Origin: Actinomycetota bacterium
Lineage (GTDB): Bacteria > Actinomycetota > Acidimicrobiia > Acidimicrobiales > Acidimicrobilacustridaceae
Direction: 5' to 3'
Assembly (NCBI GenBank): GCA_016185305.1
Contig: JACPNV010000007.1
Span: 55,931-119,930, forward strand
Length of the DNA stretch: 64,000 nucleotides
The translations under genes were made by a program, and so were the position numbers. Below, in pieces: positions 62,183 to 64,000 of this stretch; the stretch's first letter is position 1, and every line of letters starts with the position of its first letter. The notes beneath the pieces are model-generated. The model made no database searches. It saw only the letters and a program-made list of their open reading frames with translations, and was not told where the DNA came from.

Positions 62183-62608
62183 GTGTGGATCCCGCTCGTC
62201 TCTGCCGCCGAAGTTCCCAGCGGTGGCATCGTCGCCGTCGATCTCGAAGACCGGCAGCTCGTGGTGTGGAGAACCGCGACGGGTCGTGCCGCCGTGTGCG
62301 ATGCCCGGTGCCCGCACCAGTGGAGCCATCTCGAAGCCGAGGGTGTGGTGGACGGCGACGAGCTGGTCTGCACCGCCCACTTCTGGCGGTTCGACGCCGA
62401 GGGTCATGGCACGAAGCGCAACGTGCTGGGCCGGCGCGACGAGAAGTCCGCCGTCGAGACCTTCTCGTCGAGGGAGGAAGCTGGGATGGTGGAGGTCGAC
62501 TGGCCCCGCTCGAATCCTCCTGGCGCCGGAACCGGCGGCCCGGGTTCTATCGTTGTACGGGCAACCGGCGCCGGTCCCGACGATCGGCGTCCCCAACCTC
62601 GCATCTGA
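62183..62608 (+). CDS. Rieske [2Fe-2S] domain protein
   Basis: A 141-residue soluble Rieske protein. The cluster ligands are CPH (in DARCPHQWSHL) and CTAH (in LVCTAHFWRF), spaced as in bacterial ferredoxin-type Rieske proteins. It lacks a signal peptide and membrane anchor, so it is probably a ferredoxin partner for an oxygenase or another redox enzyme; none is encoded adjacent. The C-terminal 35 residues are Gly/Pro/Arg-rich. The GTG at 62183 has TACCAT 8 nt upstream and no ribosome binding site, consistent with a nearly leaderless mRNA. Confidence 0.82.
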   Translation: MWIPLVSAAEVPSGGIVAVDLEDRQLVVWRTATGRAAVCDARCPHQWSHLEAEGVVDGDELVCTAHFWRFDAEGHGTKRNVLGRRDEKSAVETFSSREEAGMVEVDWPRSNPPGAGTGGPGSIVVRATGAGPDDRRPQPRI

Positions 62609-62658
62609 GATGCTGCACGCGCCCTGATTCCCAGCGGCGCATATCGAAAGGAGAGCAG

Positions 62659-63453
62659 ATGGCGAGTCCATTGCTCAAAGAGGCCACCTTCCAGCAGGAA
62701 GCCCAGACCACCGGGCACGGCTGGGCAACCGCTGGTCACGAGAAGGGCACGATGACCGTCGCCGGTACCGCCACTGCCACCGGCGTGCTGCTCGCTCTGC
62801 TCGTCGTTGCCGGTGGGTTCGGCTGGAGCCAGGTGAAGCCGATGGTCCCGATCACGAACACCTTCGGGCAGGTCGTCGGGTACGGCGGGGGCAGCATCCC
62901 GGCGTGGATCTGGGTCGCCGGCATCGTCGGCTTCATCGCCGCCATCGCCGGCTCGTTCGTCCCCAAGCTCGCTCGCTTCCTCGGTCCGGTCTACGCCCTG
63001 GCCTACGGCACGGTGGTCGGCGCCATCTCGGCGCTCTACGAGCAGCAGTACAAGGGCATCGTCGCCCAAGCGGTGCTCGCCACCGTGGCGGTGTTCTTCG
63101 TGATGTTCTTCCTCTACGCGTCGCGCATCATCAAGGTGACGCGGGGCTACATCCTCGCTGTGGTCGGCGCCATGGCCGGCATCTTGTTGATGTACCTCGT
63201 GGCGATGGTCGCCTCGCTGTTCGGCGCCAACCTGTACTTCTGGAACAACCCGACGCCGCTCGGCATCATCGTGAGCATCGGCATCGCCATCGTGGCGGCG
63301 GCCTCGCTCGCCATCGACTTCTCGTTCATCGAACAGATGAGCCACAGCTCGGCACCCCGCTACATGGAGTGGTACGGCGCTCTGGGGCTCACGGTCGGGC
63401 TCGTGTGGCTCTACCTCAGCATCCTCCGGGTGCTCGCGCTGATCCGGCAGTAG
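62659..63453 (+). CDS. Bax inhibitor-1/YccA family membrane protein
   Basis: A 264-residue protein of the Bax1-I/YccA family of bacteria. About 35 cytoplasmic residues are followed by seven membrane helices, with the family segments YALAYGTVVGAISALYE and ASLAIDFSFIEQ. Such proteins act as calcium-leak channels or FtsH modulators in some bacteria; the exact role here is unknown, though ftsH is in the same window. The ATG at 62659 follows an AAAGGAGAG ribosome binding site by 5 nt. Confidence 0.85.
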   Translation: MASPLLKEATFQQEAQTTGHGWATAGHEKGTMTVAGTATATGVLLALLVVAGGFGWSQVKPMVPITNTFGQVVGYGGGSIPAWIWVAGIVGFIAAIAGSFVPKLARFLGPVYALAYGTVVGAISALYEQQYKGIVAQAVLATVAVFFVMFFLYASRIIKVTRGYILAVVGAMAGILLMYLVAMVASLFGANLYFWNNPTPLGIIVSIGIAIVAAASLAIDFSFIEQMSHSSAPRYMEWYGALGLTVGLVWLYLSILRVLALIRQ

Positions 63454-63481
63454 GGCGACCGGGCGAGACCGGCCGGCGAGG

Positions 63482-63487
63482 TAGCGT
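63482..63487 (+). promoter_or_regulatory. -10-like TAGCGT, 6 nt before final ORF GTG
   Basis: TAGCGT-N6-GTG; matches the leaderless pattern and supports the start of the unfinished gene. Confidence 0.45.
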
Positions 63488-63493
63488 CGCGGC

Positions 63494-64000
63494 GTGGCGG
63501 TGACCTCGTCGGCGCGGGCCGGCATGCCCTTCGGCAACCGATCGAGCATCGATCCTGACGGCACGGCACTCGCCCGTGCCGTCAGCCGTCTGGCAGCCGC
63601 TGCCGATCGCATGGACGATCGCCGCCTGAGCCAGCGGCCGCTCGTCGCGGGTGTGACACCACGAGCGGGCGCGGCCGCCGAGGCGTGGGCGACCGCCCCG
63701 CGGGCGTCGACGACGGTGCTCACGCCGGTCGTGTCGCTGATCGTGGGGCGCGCCGCCGCCAACAACACGGCGGAGGTCAAGAGGGTGATCGCCTCGTACC
63801 CGGCCGAGGTCGAGCGAGTGATCAACGGTCTGCCGACGAGCATCCCGAACGGCCGGGTGGGACGCCTCGTCGGCTCAGCACCGTACTTCATCACCTCTGA
63901 TCTTCACCGCTGTGTCCGCGGGGCCGCGGACTGGCCGGCCGCCCAGAACACCACGGGCCTGTACGAGACCGCGTTGGAGTTCTATGGCGCCCGCGGCTGG
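63494..64000 (+). CDS. Unknown protein, N-terminal part (runs off right edge)
   Basis: An open frame of 169 codons with no stop before the window ends. It starts at GTG 63494 (an ATG at 63524 is possible). The product has an Arg/Ala-rich N-terminus, a helical segment from about residue 35 and TSDLHRCVRGAADWPAAQNT near the edge. It has no signal peptide. I do not recognise the family and cannot judge the function from this part. Confidence 0.55.
   Translation, partial: MAVTSSARAGMPFGNRSSIDPDGTALARAVSRLAAAADRMDDRRLSQRPLVAGVTPRAGAAAEAWATAPRASTTVLTPVVSLIVGRAAANNTAEVKRVIASYPAEVERVINGLPTSIPNGRVGRLVGSAPYFITSDLHRCVRGAADWPAAQNTTGLYETALEFYGARGW

Noticed and set aside
62404..63894. Antisense 496-codon frame over the Rieske and Bax1-I genes
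   Set aside because: Both sense genes have clear motifs; the antisense product is His/Asp/Glu-rich shadow sequence.

Overview
The window is GC-rich DNA, almost fully coding, with many GTG/TTG starts, stop/start overlaps (ATGA, GTGA, TTGA) and starts that sit 6 nt after a TANNNT hexamer. Gene content (GlgE-pathway genes, a TreS-maltokinase fusion, DUF2469-YraN after rplS, DUF3499, an insert-bearing AhcY, and an hpf-secA-prfB-ftsEX order) points to an actinobacterium. The small acidimicrobial-type proteins make class Acidimicrobiia the best inference, but no rRNA or other marker in the window proves it.

Layout. 1-7.7 kb: alpha-glucan block (end of glgE, treS-mak, malQ, glgB). 8-17 kb: MptB-type mannosyltransferase, two Mg2+ transport genes (SLC41/MgtE-like and CorA), a GT87-like protein, a broken glgX, a DUF4190 protein and TerC. 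17-24 kb: cation/proton antiporter, a truncated nuclease-like remnant, metallophosphatase, SGNH lipoprotein and an M1 aminopeptidase. 24-29 kb: conserved translation/secretion block ffh, rpsP, khpA, rimM, trmD, rplS, DUF2469, yraN. 29-35 kb: FrsA-like hydrolase, thioredoxin-like protein, FtsH, DUF3499, CPBP protease. 34.7-43.6 kb: mannose and envelope block (large GT-C-like membrane protein, GT2, phosphomannomutase, IF2_N-like protein, Trm112-like protein, SIS isomerase) ending in ahcY. 43.5-50.9 kb: accessory genes (S53 peptidase, TetR regulator, CYP125-like P450 and SDR sharing a palindromic operator, polysaccharide deacetylase, mtnA, comF, FlgM-like). 51-60 kb: hpf, degenerate response regulator, secA, prfB, ftsE, ftsX, M23 hydrolase. 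60-64 kb: enoyl-CoA hydratase, carbonic anhydrase, peroxiredoxin-like protein, Rieske protein, Bax1-I/YccA protein and an unfinished ORF.

How the genes work together. GlgE, TreS-Mak, GlgB and MalQ make and remodel alpha-glucan from trehalose and maltose-1-phosphate. The isomerase, phosphomannomutase, GT2 and MptB-like enzymes could supply and use mannose for envelope glycans. AhcY and MtnA recycle the two by-products of S-adenosylmethionine use. FtsEX followed by a coiled-coil M23 protein looks like a division-linked peptidoglycan hydrolase module.

Most notable non-coding signals: a structured ahcY leader with mutually exclusive stems and a Shine-Dalgarno in a stem; a structured rpsP leader; a four-copy ~145-bp dispersed repeat that supplies a stop codon, part of an SD and part of a -10 box to neighbouring genes; nine TANNNT-N6-start arrangements suggesting leaderless mRNAs; and a glgX gene broken by a roughly 250-bp internal deletion. 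I saw no tRNA, rRNA, CRISPR array, transposase or prophage gene.
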